Source of the DNA: Fremontodendron californicum
Taxonomy: Eukaryota; Streptophyta; Magnoliopsida; Malvales; Malvaceae
DNA length: 64,000 nucleotides
Reading direction: 5' to 3'
NCBI GenBank assembly: GCA_030761205.1
Contig: JAULJL010000028.1
Coordinates: 14,242,001 to 14,306,000, forward strand
Shown here: positions 33,296 to 44,457 of the stretch, piece by piece
Numbering within the stretch: the stretch's first letter is position 1
How the letters are laid out: the number at the start of each line of letters is the position of its first letter
Notes under the pieces: generated by a model
Database searches by the model: none
What the model was told of the DNA's origin: nothing
What the model saw: the letters and a program-made list of their open reading frames with translations, nothing else
Program-made: the position numbers and the translations under genes

Positions 33296-34430
33296 CTTAT
33301 GTTCTAATTCAACTGGAAGATGACAAGGCTTACCATAAACAACTCGATAAGGAGACATACCAATGGGTGTCTTATATGCTATCCTATAAGCCCAAAGTGC
33401 ATCATCAATTCGTGAACTCCAATCCTTCCTATTTGGATTAACTGTCTTTTCAAGGATGGACTTAACTTCTCGGTTTGACACTTCAACTTGCCCACTAGTT
33501 TGAGGATGGTATGAGGTGGAGACCTTGTGTGTGATGTTATACTTCCTCAAAAGTGCTTCCATAATCCTATTGCAAAAGTGAGTACCTCTATCGCTGATTA
33601 TGGCCTTTGGTGTTCCAAACCTAGCAAAGATGTTAGTCTTGACAAAATCTGAAACAACTTTAGAGTCATTAGTCCTAGTGGATTTTGCTTCCACCCACTT
33701 TGAAACATAACCAACGGCAAGTAAAATATAAAGATTACCAAAAGAAGAAGGAAAAGGTCCCATGAAATCCATGCCCCATACATCAAAAATTTCAACAATA
33801 AGTATTGGAGTTTGAGGCATTTGATTTCTAGCACCTAAGTTACCTGTTCTTTGGCAACGATCACATGACTTGCAAAAGAGGTATGCATCTTTGAACATAG
33901 TAGGCCAATAAATTCCAGAATCAAGAACTTTCATGGCTGTTCTTTTGTATCCAAAGTGTCTTCCACATGCATAAGAGTGACAAAAGGTGATAATAGATTG
34001 AAATTCAGATTCGAGTACACACCTTCTTATAATCTGATCGGAGTAATGCTTCCAAAGGTAAGGATCATCCCATATGTAGTATTTGGCATCACTCTTGATC
34101 TTATTTCTTTGAGCTTGTATCAACTCTTGTGGCAACTTCTTGGTAACTAAGTAATTAACAATATCGGCATACCAAGGAGTTGTTGTACTTATAAAAAGAA
34201 GTTGCTCATCTGGAAAGTTCTCATTCAAGGGTAGTGCATATTCTTCATGAACTAAACGGCTAAGATGGTCCGTAACCAGGTTGTCACTACCTCTCTTATC
34301 TTTTATCTCCAAATCAAACTCTTCTAAGAGAAGTATCCATCTAATCAACCTTGGTTTGGCCTCTTTCTTAGTGAGTAAGTACCTCAAGGCTATATGGTCA
34401 GAAAATACAATTACTTTGTACTAATTAAAT
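33296..34430 (-). pseudogene. Integrase of element E, C-terminally truncated
   Basis: A 366-codon open stretch (34387 down to 33287) holds the end of RNase H (GSDNLVTDHLSRLVHEE), the integrase zinc domain (HSYACGRH and CKSCDRC) and the full catalytic core: Asp in GMDFMGPFPSS, Asp in IISDRGTHF, Glu in TSGQVEVSNREVK, with 35 residues between the last two as in D,D(35)E integrases. It ends at VELEHK, where the sequence leaves the element. The GPF-type C-terminal domain seen in copy I (61000-61100) is absent. The catalytic residues are all present, but with the RT of E destroyed the copy cannot be autonomous. Confidence 0.88.
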
Positions 34431-35237
34431 AAGATCAAAATTTTTCTAAAGCAAATACAACAGCCAAAAGTTCCTTTTTAGTAGGTGAATAGTTTAATTG
34501 AGCATCGTTAAGAATTCGGGAGGCATAATAAATGGCATGTGAGGCTTTGCCAACCCGTTGGCCCAAAACAACTCCAATGGCATAGTCACTAGCATCACAA
34601 ATGATTTCAAAAGCTACATTCCAATCTGGTGGTTGCATGATAGGAGCTGATATTAAGAGTCCCTTCAATGTTTCAAACGCCTCTGTGCATTTATCATCAA
34701 AGTGGAAAACCACATCTTTTTGTAGTGGCTTGCAAAGAGGTAATGTGATCTTTGAGAAGTCTTAAATCTCCTATAGAAACCTGCATGTCCAAGAAAAGAA
34801 CGAACCTTTCTCACATTTGTGGAGGTGGTAAAGAATGCATAATATCTATTTTAGATTTATCAACCTCTATCCCTTTAGAAGAAATAACATGGCCTAAAAC
34901 TATTCCTTGTTCTACAATAAAGTGAAATTTTTCCCAATTCAAAACAAGGTTAGTTTCCATGCATCTTTCAAGTACAAGTGTTGAATCCTAGTAGGAACAA
35001 GTTCATTCTCATTATTTGATACCACCGTTACACCTGATTTCTTTGGAACCACTTGGACCGGGCTCACCCATTTGCTATCCGAGATAGGATAGATCACTCC
35101 AACATCTAGGAGCTTTAGTATCTCCTATTTTACAACCTCCATCATAGGAGGTTTCAATCTTCTTTGTGCCTCTCTTGTTGGTTTTGACCCTTCCTCTAAC
35201 AAAATCCGATGCATGCACATGCATGGGCTTATTCCCT
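34431..35237 (-). pseudogene. RT/RNase H of element E, RT core deleted
   Basis: RNase H is readable at 34713-34435 (CDASDYAIGVVLGQRVG ... LAVVFALEKF). It ends at a TGA where copy I has CGA, and a one-base deletion follows near 34420. Upstream, the RT N-terminal part is present (SDSKWVSPVQVVPKKSG near 35080-35030). At about 34980 the sequence jumps over roughly 370 bp compared with G (46020-46389). That removes the YRRMPFGLCNAP and FMDDFSVYG motifs and also shifts the frame. The reading begins just beside the solo LTR at 35238. Confidence 0.85.
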
Positions 35238-38200
35238 TGATAAGTGCTTAAATTCATGTATTTTTATATATTAATTCCTTATATTTTATGCTTAGTTCCT
35301 TGAAATCCTTGATAGTTTACTATGGTTTTGTGTTTTGTAGGTGTTTTAGAAGATAGCGATTGCTACGGAGTTAAAAAGAATCAATTTGGACAAAAAATGA
35401 AGTTTCAAGCACAAAGGAAAGTTGATTGCCTAGCAATGAGACAATATGTGACTAAACCTAAGCTAAACCTTCCATAAATAAACTATTGGTGTATTATATA
35501 CTCTTTATCCATGAAAACCCTAGTTGAAAACACCATTCTCACGCCCAAATTAGGGCTAGCGGCAGCTTTTATTCCACCATGAAGAATGTCAGCCGCCATG
35601 ATAAGCTCATAAAATATACATTTTATGCCTTTCTACTTTTAGTTTTTGTTATATTTTCGATCTTTATCTTGTTTACTTATATTATGTTTTTGAATTCTAG
35701 GTACAATGAGGAGAATGAAGTCAAAAGATGTCAATAATGATGGTAAAGTGCATACAAAATCATAATTACAAGATGGAAGAAGACTTGGGAGTCAAAAATA
35801 TCAATTTCTGGTTGAAAAGCAATCAGGCAGATTTGACCTCCGGAGCGTGTTTCAAGGAAAACATGATGTTAAAGTATTTATTTGAAGAAACTTCCTTCTT
35901 CACTTTTGAAGCTGACTTGATTATCTTTCCAACGATATATTATGGGCCCAAATCGGATAAGAAATGGTCATTCAAAATGTCGCTAGAAGATCTCCCTAAA
36001 GAACCCTGCGGCGAGAAAAACCCTAACCGCAAATCTTAAAAAAAAGGCAAAATCGTGATTTTTTTGCCTCCAGGCTTACTTGTGCGGCAATGACTTATTC
36101 TCAGGGTTTTAAAGCTCTATAAATACCATCTTTTGAGCCACAAACTAGACATCTTTTGAGGAGACTCAAGGGATCATCATTATTCTTCTTCTTCTCCATT
36201 CTTTTATTTTTCTTTTTAGTTTTATGTATATATTATTCATGCTTATGTTATGCTAAATTTATTTGGTTAAGGGTGATTTCAAAGCCCTAGACATGTTTTG
36301 TAATTGATTTTTAGATTCTATCTATTATTAATTTTCTATCAAAGTTGCTTATGTTCTTCAATAAAAATTGTTCATGGTGATGTTTTGATTTGTTTAGGTG
36401 GCCAACTAGATAAATCTTGATAATTGTCTAATGCTAGTTTATGAGTCTTGATCCGTGTAATTGTCTTGATTTCCTATTCATAAGTAGCAATTTGTGATTA
36501 ATGATTATGGTCAAGTTTTCAATAATTGCAAAGTGGAACATAACCTAAGTTGAACAATCCGAGCTTATGTGTTTGTTGATTAGATCAACCTATCTTTCTC
36601 ATCATAAAGCTGTCATTAAATTGAATTTAGAGAGCTTATTCTAGGTTGTTTGATGGTTAGAGATTAAATAGAGAGATTGTTCTATTTAAGGACAAACTAA
36701 GGAAAGATTGGGATAACAGAGCTTGTTGTTATCTACGGTTGTTAACTTTGATAGTTGGTTGATATTGATAGATCTGAAATTGTTTCTTAATGATGTCTAG
36801 TGGTGGAGAATGAAACCTTAACCATATTTCTATCATATTTGATTTCTTATTTCTTACTTTTCTTGTTTGCTAATTTTTAACACTATTTCAAAACCCCCTT
36901 TTATTTTGTTTTCTTTGAACGTAAGTTATAAACTAATAACTCATAGATTAAAACCCAATCCCTGAGGACTCGACCCTTGCTAATCACTATACTCTACAAT
37001 TGATTCTTTTTAAGTGCAAGGTTAAATAAGATACACTCTTTTGGGTGCATCACGCCACCTTCCTTTTGCATTATTATGGGTTGCCCTAATTCTTCCTTTA
37101 AATACCTTAGCTAATTACATGGTTTCTTATATAAATAAAAGGTGGCGGCATCTCCTAGTAATATTGCCCGTCAACTTTGTTAAACTTGCATTAATTGCAT
37201 TAATTGCAAGTATCTTTCCTTAAAGCTAATCCTAGTCAAAGTAGGAGAATTAAATCAGTCAAGACTTTCCTTCCTTACACTTACTTTGGCTGCAAGTTTG
37301 TAATCTCTTCTCATTAAAGAGTGCTTTGACTAAGACTTTCCTACTTTATTCAAACTTGGCTGCCAAGGCTTATATTTTCCTTAAAACACAAAACTCAGCC
37401 ACCTTTCTTTAACTTTAGGCACAAGTCAGCATTTATTGAAGGGAGAGAGCTGAAATTCACTTGTTTGATGCCCTAGCTATTGCCTATAAATAGAGAACAA
37501 GGGGGCAAATGAAATTTACACTACAACAAGCATCAAAGTTCTGATTTCTTCTTTGTTTCTTTGTTTTTGAGAGAGCAAGAAGCTGGAAAATTAATATTCT
37601 TCTTCTTCTTCTTCCTCTTTCTTTCTTTCTTTTATTTTCTTCTTAGATTCTCTTTAATTTTTATGTTTACAATGCCTATGCTAGGCTAAACTTTTATTTG
37701 GTTAAGGGTGATTTCAAAGCCCTAGACATGTTATGTAATTAAATTTCAGAATCTATCTATCATTGTTTTCTATCAAAGTTTCTTATGTTCTTCCATTAAA
37801 ATTGTTCATGATGATGTTTCGATTTGTTTAGGTGGCCATATTAGATAAATCTTGATAATTGTCTAATGCTAGTTTAGGAGTCTTGATAGATGTAATTGTC
37901 TTCATTTTCAATTCATAAGTAGCAATTTGTGATTAATGATTTTGGTCAAGTTTTCAATAATTGCAAAGTGGAACATAACCTACGTTGAACAATCCGAGCT
38001 TATGTGTTAGTTGCTTAGATCAACCTATCTTTCTCATCATAAAGCTGCTATTAAATTGAACTTAGAGAGCTTATTCTAGGTTGTTTGATAGTTAGAGAAT
38101 AAATAGAGAGCTTGTTCTAGTTAATGAAGAAAAGATTGGGGTAACAGAACTTGTTGTTATCTATGGTTGTTAACTTTGATAGCTAATTGATGTGATAGAT

Positions 38201-38489
38201 ATGAAATTGATTCTTAATGATGTCTAGTGGTGGAGGATGAACCTTTAGCCATATTTCTCATATTTGATTATTCTTAATTACTTGTTTTCTCATTCTTATT
38301 GTTAACTTTAGTTTAATTATGATCTCAAAACCCCCTTTACTTTTGTTTACTTGTTTTTTAAGTAATAAACTAATAACTTACAAACTAAAACCCAATCCCT
38401 GAGGACTCGACCCTTGCTAATCACTATACTTTACAATTGATTCTTTTTAAGTGCAAGGTTAAATAAGATACACTCTTTTGGGTGCATCA
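35238..38489 (+). mobile_element. Solo LTR, type III, with nested solo LTR
   Basis: The ends are TGATAAGTGC and GGGTGCATCA. TCCCT is duplicated on both sides (35233-35237; 38490-38494). The interrupted element E reads through correctly once it is removed (compare ATCAAGGGAATAAGCTC near 45762). Without the nested LTR it is about 1.8 kb. It has no internal region, so it arose by recombination between two LTRs. A TATA-like CTATAAATAG is near 37484. Confidence 0.92.
35599..37052 (+). mobile_element. Solo LTR, type I, nested
   Basis: TGATAAGCTC...GGGTGCATCA, 1454 bp, inserted in the type III solo LTR with a CGCCA duplication (35594-35598; 37053-37057). It has an intact TATA motif CTATAAATACC at 36117. 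The open frame 35728-36039 is the recurring U3 frame discussed under findings. Confidence 0.94.
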
Positions 38490-38494
38490 TCCCT

Positions 38495-39763
38495 TGATAT
38501 CGGCAATTGACCAATCAATTGCTGTTTTATGCTTTCTAAGCACCTAGATAAGCCGTTCTTCTTGCAAAGGTATGGGCTCTTTGGCAATGATGACCGGTAA
38601 TGTGTCCTTTTCAACTCTAAAGTTGGTGCCTGCAAAATGGAAGGTAGAAGTTTCTCATTAGATAAAGGCAAATCAATAAATGCAACATCAAACCTTACAT
38701 CTTTAGGTGGCAACAAGTTTAAAGATTCTTGTGCCCCTTCCACATGGTCACTCAAGGCTAGTTCCCCTTTAGCATTTCCCATTCCGAGATGTTTGCTAAG
38801 GACTATCTCCAAACTATCTTCAACATCTAGCTCATAAGCTTGTTGCACTAGTGAGTCAATGATATCAATATTAAAAACAGAATGCACATCACTAGGATAT
38901 CTCATTGACTCAAAAATGTTAAAGCAAATTATTTCACCATCAAATTCCATAGTTAAAGTGCCATCATGTACATCTATTTTAGTTTTTGCTGTTTTCAAGA
39001 ATGGTCTCCCTAATTGAATAGATGTGGGATTAGAAGACATCTTATCTTCCATCTCAATAACATAAAAGTCAGCGGGAAAAACCAATTCATTAACTTGTAC
39101 AAGAACGTCTTCTACAACTCCTCTTGGGTAAGTGTTAGAATGGTCAGCAAGTTGTATTATAACACTGGCTTCCTCTAATGGTCCTAGATTCAATAAAGCA
39201 CAAATTGAATATGGCATGACATTAATAGATGCCCCTAGATCTAGCATAGCACGCTCAAACCTGGTGTTGCCTATCTTACAAGGAATGGTAAACATACCTG
39301 GATCTTTGCATTTAGGTGGGTGTTTCTTTTGAACAACAGCTGACACATTCTCCCCCACACTTACCTTTTCATTCCCTTTCAACTTCCGTTTAGATATGCA
39401 CAACTCTTTTAGGAACTTGGCATATCTTGGCACTTGCTTGATAGCATCTAGTAAAGGAATGTTCACCTCTACTTTTCGGAAGGTTTCCAAAATTTCCTTC
39501 TCTTGCTCCTCCTTCTTAAACTTTGCTAACCTGCTAGGAAAAGGTGGAGGAGTTATATAAGAAGGAAAATATGGTTTAGGAGTTACCTTTTTCAGTGGCT
39601 CATTGGGATGTGAAGAGGATGCCATGGTGTTGTTCTCCCCTTGAGCACTATCCTTTTGTGGTGTCTCTAGCTGTTTCCCACTTCTTAACGTTATAGCATT
39701 GGCATTCTCTCTTGGATTCATTATGGTTTGGGAAGGTAATTTCTCGGAATCCTTTGCTTGCAT
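38495..39763 (-). pseudogene. Gag end and protease of element E
   Basis: A 434-codon open stretch (39763-38459, with its last ten or so codons inside the solo LTR). It begins in the post-knuckle Gag linker (LPSQTIMNPRENANAITLRS, FPSRLAKFKKEEQEKEI). It then enters the aspartic protease: FTIPCKIGNTRFERAMLDLG with active site DLGASIN, flap-side YPRGVVEDVLVQVNELVF, and LGRPFLKTAKTKIDV. The protease matures Gag-Pol inside particles. The DLGAS triplet is intact here, unlike in G (DLRES). The frame continues to QQLIGQLPISR, where the solo LTR interrupts. Confidence 0.87.
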
Positions 39764-41066
39764 TTAACTCATTGTTGTTGCGAATTGCCCCATCTGAGCC
39801 TCTAAGTTTCGGATACTTACCTTTGTCTCCCTTTATTCCTATTGAAGTTGAATTGTATTAGTAGTAAGGGTTTTGACAAGATCTTCAAGAGTCTGACCTG
39901 AATTTTTTTATGGTGGCACTTGTTGTCAGGTTTGTTATGGTTGTTGCACTCTCTACTGAAAACCCGGTGGCCTATTGTCAAATGGTGGAGGAACAGCTTG
40001 TGATTGGTTCCCTCCATAATTGAAGTTTGGATGATCCCTCCATCCTGGATTGTAAGTGTTTGAGTAGGGATCATATTTCCTTGGTTGGTTCTGAAATCCA
40101 CCCATGGCATTCACATGTTCATTGGTGTCTTCTTGAAGTGTTGGACATATATCAGTTTGGTGCCCTATGTTTGAACATATGCGAAGCCTTTATTTGCTGT
40201 ATATTACCTACAACCAATTGTTGAACAAGAGAAGTCAGTTTATCAAATTTTTGTTCAAAGGATGATGTACTTACCTCATTAACTCTCTTGGGTTGTGGTG
40301 GTGGATCTTGTCTCATTGAGAATTATTGAGAATTGGCTGCCATGTTGGAGATTCGAGTTCTAGCAGCCCCGGGAGTCTTATCAACTAGAGCTCCCCCACT
40401 AGCGGGATCTATCATACTTCTTTCCATGGGCATGAGACCTTCATAGAAGTATTGGATGAGAAGTTGTTCACTTATCTGAAGGTGTAGACATGATGCACAA
40501 AGTTTCTTGAACCTCTCCCAATATTCATATAAAGACTCTTTGTTGTATTGCCTAATCCCACATATCTCTTTTCTAATGTTGGCAGCCTTAGATGCTAGGA
40601 AATACCTTTCCAAGAATGCTTTCTTCATATCATTCCATGTAGTGATGGTCCCAGATGGTAAGTAGTAGAGCCATTCCTTTGCTGAATCAGCTAGAGAGAA
40701 TGGGAAGGCTCTCAATTTAGCTTGCTCTTCTGTGACTCCTGTTGGTCTCATGCTTGACCAAACTACATGAAATTCCTTGAGGTGCTTATTTGGATCCTCT
40801 CCTGCAAAACCATGAAAAGTTGGGAGAAGATGAATCAAACCAGATTTTAATTTAAAAGCTACCTCAAGATTAGCATATTTAATGCATAATGGTTCTTGAC
40901 CCAAGTCTGGAGCGGCTAGCTCCTTGAGAGTTCGGTTGTCAGCTGCTGCCATCTCTCCTTGCTCCTCTTGGATGTTTTGGATCAACTCCTAAATTGGTTG
41001 TTGGTGAGAAGTTAAAAATTCTCCAATTCTCCTAAGTCTTAAGTCTTCTTCGGGAGCTTGGAACAT
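39764..41066 (-). pseudogene. gag of element E
   Basis: The minus-strand start ATG is at 41066 (MFQAPEEDLRLRRI), the same position relative to the primer-binding site as in G. An early stop (near 40989) interrupts HQQPI-ELIQNIQ. The next open stretch, 40985-40323, holds the capsid-type domain (LIHLLPTFHGFAGEDPNKHL, AKEWLYYLPSGTITTWNDMK, YEYWERFKKLC) and ends at a TAA after AANSQ. Further on, the zinc knuckle is damaged near 40178 (GTTTGTGGC reduced to CTTCGC), and several stops and shifts lead to the protease reading at 39763. Confidence 0.87.
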
Positions 41067-41153
41067 TCACTAATAAACAAAAAAAATAAATAAATGAATA
41101 ATTAAAAAAGAAAATAAGAATAAACCAATAAACTAATAAACTAAAGAAAGCAA

Positions 41154-41171
41154 TACCCAGCAACGGCGCCA
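41154..41171 (-). other. Primer-binding site of element E, tRNA-Asp type (mutated)
   Basis: The plus strand reads TACCCAGCAACGGCGCCA, matching the tRNA-Asp 3' end except two positions in the distal part; it adjoins the LTR stub. Confidence 0.75.
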
Positions 41172-41177
41172 AAAACT

Positions 41178-41247
41178 TGATGCACCCAAAAGAGTGTATC
41201 TTATTTAACCTTGCACTTAAAAAGAATAAATTGTAGAGTATAATGAT
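41178..41247 (-). repeat. 5' LTR stub of element E
   Basis: TGATGCACCCAAAAGAG opens the antisense LTR end, which continues only ~70 bp before element G's LTR begins at 41248. The remainder is expected beyond the right window edge if G inserted here. Confidence 0.8.
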
Positions 41248-43064
41248 TGATAAATGCTTAATTTCATGCATTTTCCTACTGAATTTCCTTATACTTTGTG
41301 TTTTGATTCTTAAGTTCCTTGACATTTTACTAGGTTTTATGCTTTGTAGGTATTTTGGAAGAGATAAAGTCAAAACATGTCAATTAGGATGTTAAAGAGC
41401 TTACAAAATCACAATCACAAGATGGAAAAATACTTGGGAGTCAAAAAGATAAAATTCTTGGTGCAAAGCAAGAAGACAGATTTGACCTCCAGATGTTGTT
41501 GCTAAACAAGCATGATGTAAGATTCTTTATCTGAAGAAACTTCCTTCTTGACTTTTGAATATCACTTGATCACCTTTCCAACGGTGGGTCATAGGCCTAA
41601 ATTGGATAAGAAATGGTCATCCAAATCGGTATCGGAATATCTCCCTAAACAACCCTAGTGGCAGAAAAAACCCTAGCCACAAATCACATTTTTTTATTAA
41701 TACCATAGCTGACATTTATGTTTATCCTTGTCAAAGAAGGATTAGTGGCTGTCAACTTGCATTAATTGCATTCATTGCAAGTATCTTTCCTTAAAGCTAA
41801 TCCTAGTAAAAGTAGGAGAATTAAATCAGTCAAGACTTTTCTTCCTTACACTTACTTTGGCTGCAAGTTTGTAATCTCTCCTCATTAAACAGTGCTTTGA
41901 CTAAGACTTTCCTACTTTATTCAAACTTGGCTGCCAAGGCTTATATCTTTTCTTAAAACACAAAAGTCAGCCATCTTTCCTTAACTTTAGCCACAAGTCA
42001 GCATTTTTTGAAGGGAGAGAGCTGAAATTCACTTGTTTGATGCCCTAGCTATTGCCTATAAATAGAGATCAAGGGGGCAAACGAAATTTACACTTCACCA
42101 AGCATTAGAGTTCTGATTTCTTCTTTGTTTCTTTGTTTTTGAGAGAGCAAGAGGCTAGATAATTTATATTCTTCTTCTTCTTCTTTCTTTCTTTTATTTT
42201 CTTCTTAGATTCTCTTTAATTTTATGTTTTTGTTTATAATGTCGATGCAAGGCTAAACTTTTATTTGGTTAAGGGTGATTTCAAAGCCCTAGACAAGTTA
42301 TGTAATTAATTTTCTGAATTTATCTATCATTGTTTTCTATCAAAGTTGCTTATGTTCTTCCATTAAAATTGTTCATGATGATGTTTTGATTTGTTTAGGT
42401 GGCCAACTAGATAAATCTTGATAATTGTCTAATGCTAGTTTAGGAGTCTTGATCCGTGTAATTGTCTTGATTTCCTATTCATAAGTAGCAATTTGTGATT
42501 AATGATTATGGTCAAGTTTTCAATAATTGCAAAGTGGATCATATCCTAAGTTGAACAATCCGAGCTTATGTGTTTGTTGCTTAGATCAACCTATCTTTCT
42601 CATCATAAAGCTGCTATTAAATTGAACTTAGAGAGCTTATTCTAGGTTGTTTGATAGTTAGAGATTAAATAGAGAGCTTGTTCTATTTAACGATGAACTA
42701 AGGAAAGATTGGGGTAACAGAAGTTGTTGTTATCTACGGTTGTTAACTTTGATAGTTAATTGATGTTGATAGATATGAAATTGATTCTTAATGATGTCTA
42801 GTGGTGGAGAATAAAACCCTTAACCATATTTTTCATATTTGGTTCTTCTTAATTACTTTTTTTCTCATTCTTATTGTTTACTTTAGTTTAAATCTGAGTT
42901 CAAAAATCCCTTTTCTTTTATTGTTCTTGAATTTAAGTTTTAAACTATAAACTTATAAACTAAAACCCAATCCCTGAGGACTCGACACTTGCTAATCACT
43001 ATACTCTAAAATTAATTCTTTTTAAGTGCAAGGCTAAATAAGATACACTCTTTTGGGTGCATCA
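41248..43064 (+). repeat. 5' LTR of element G (type II)
   Basis: TGATAAATGC (third position of the usual TGATAAGTGC changed) to GGGTGCATCA, 1817 bp. The TATA motif CTATAAATAGAG lies near 42055, followed by a CTT-rich tract. The first third resembles type I LTRs, the middle matches type III, and the last ~800 bp are common to all three types. Confidence 0.9.
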
Positions 43065-43070
43065 AGTTTT

Positions 43071-43088
43071 TGGCACCGTTGCCGGGGA
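43071..43088 (+). other. Primer-binding site of G, tRNA-Asp type
   Basis: TGGCACCGTTGCCGGGGA: one mismatch (A for G at position 5) to the tRNA-Asp complement; six-base spacer after the LTR. Confidence 0.85.
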
Positions 43089-43164
43089 TTGTTTTTTTTA
43101 TTTTATTAGTTTATTGGTTTATTCTTATTTTCTGTTCTAATTATTTACTTTTTTTTATTAGTGA

Positions 43165-44457
43165 ATGTTTCAAGCCCCCGATGAAGACTTAAGACTTAGG
43201 AGAATTCAGGAATTTATAACTTCTCACCAACAACCAATCGAGGAGTTGATCCAAAATATCCAAGAGGAGCAAGGAGAGATGGCAGCAGCTGACAACCGAA
43301 CTCTCAAGGAGCTAGCCGCTCCAGACTTGGGTCAACAGCCATTATGCATTGAATATGCTAATCTTGAGGTAGCTTTTGAATTAAAATATAGTTTGATTCA
43401 TCTTCTCCCAACTTTTCATGGTATTGCAGGAGAGGATCCAAATAAGCACCTCAAGGAATTCCATGTAGTTTGCTCAAGCATGTGACCAACAGGAGTCACA
43501 GAAGAGAAAGTTAAGTTGAGAGCCTTCCCATTCTCTCTAACTGATTCAGCAAAGGAATGGCTCTACTATCTACCATCGGAGACCATCACTACATGGAATT
43601 ATATGAAGAAAGCATTCTTGGAAAGGTATTTCAAAACATCTAAGGCTGCCAACATTAGAAAAGAGATATGTGGGATTAGGCAATACAACAGAGAGTCCTT
43701 ATATGAATATTGGGAAGGTTCAAGAAACTTTGTGCACCATGTCCACACCATCAGATAAGTGAACAACTTCTCATCCAATACTTCTATGAAAGTCTCATGC
43801 CAATGCTGAGAAGTATGATAGATGCCGCTAGTGGGGGAGCTCTAGTTGATAAGACTCCCGGGGCTGCTAGAACTCTAATCTCTAACATGGCAGCCAATTC
43901 TCAAAAATTCTCAATGAGACAAGATCCACCACCACAACCCAAGAGAGTTAATGAGGTAAGTATGTCATCCCTTGAACAAAAATTTTATAAACTGACTTCT
44001 CTTATTCAACAATTGGCTGTAGATAAAATACAGCAAATAAAGGTTTGTGGCATATGTTCACCAAACTGATATGTGTCCAACACTTCAAGAAGACACCAAT
44101 GAACATGTGAATGCCATCGGTGGATTTCAGAACCAACCAAGGAAATATGATCCCTACTCAAACACTTACAATCCAGGATGGAGGGATCATCCAAACTCTA
44201 ATTACGGAGGGAACCAATCACAAGTTGTTCCTCCACCATTTGACAACAGGCCATCGGGTTTTTAGCAAAGAGTGCAACAACCATATCAAACCCGACAACA
44301 AGTGCCACCACAAAAAAAATCAGGTGAGACTCTTGAAGATCTTGTCAAAACCCTTACTACTAATACAATTCAACTTCAACAGGAATCAAGGGTGACAAAG
44401 GTAAGTATCCGAAACTTAGAGGCTCAGATGGGGCAATTGGCAACAACCATGAGTTAA
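43165..44457 (+). pseudogene. gag of element G
   Basis: The ATG at 43165 gives MFQAPDEDLRLRRIQEFITS, then the capsid-type domain (LIHLLPTFHGIAGEDPNKHL; AKEWLYYLPSETITTWNYMK). Lesions in order: AGA to TGA near 43483, a one-base deletion in YEYWER near 43715, and a ~10-base deletion near 44060 that destroys the zinc knuckle (CGICS then out of frame). Two more stops lie near 44263 and 44455, just before the MQARDSEKLPSQ stretch. After the knuckle the Asn/Tyr/Pro-rich part (NTYNPGWRDHPNSNYGGNQS) and the coiled-coil-like QESRVTKVSIRNLEAQMGQL can still be read. The latter align with the gag-like ORFs of B, D1, D2 and H. Confidence 0.88.

Larger units (their letters stand above)
33296..41247 (-). 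mobile_element. Autonomous-type Athila element E, antisense, broken
   Basis: On the minus strand: stub of 5' LTR (41247-41178), primer-binding site, gag, protease, RT (core deleted), RNase H, integrase up to 33296, where it stops before the integrase C-terminus. A composite solo LTR (35238-38489) interrupts it between protease and RT. The 3' end, polypurine tract and 3' LTR are missing. Confidence 0.88.
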
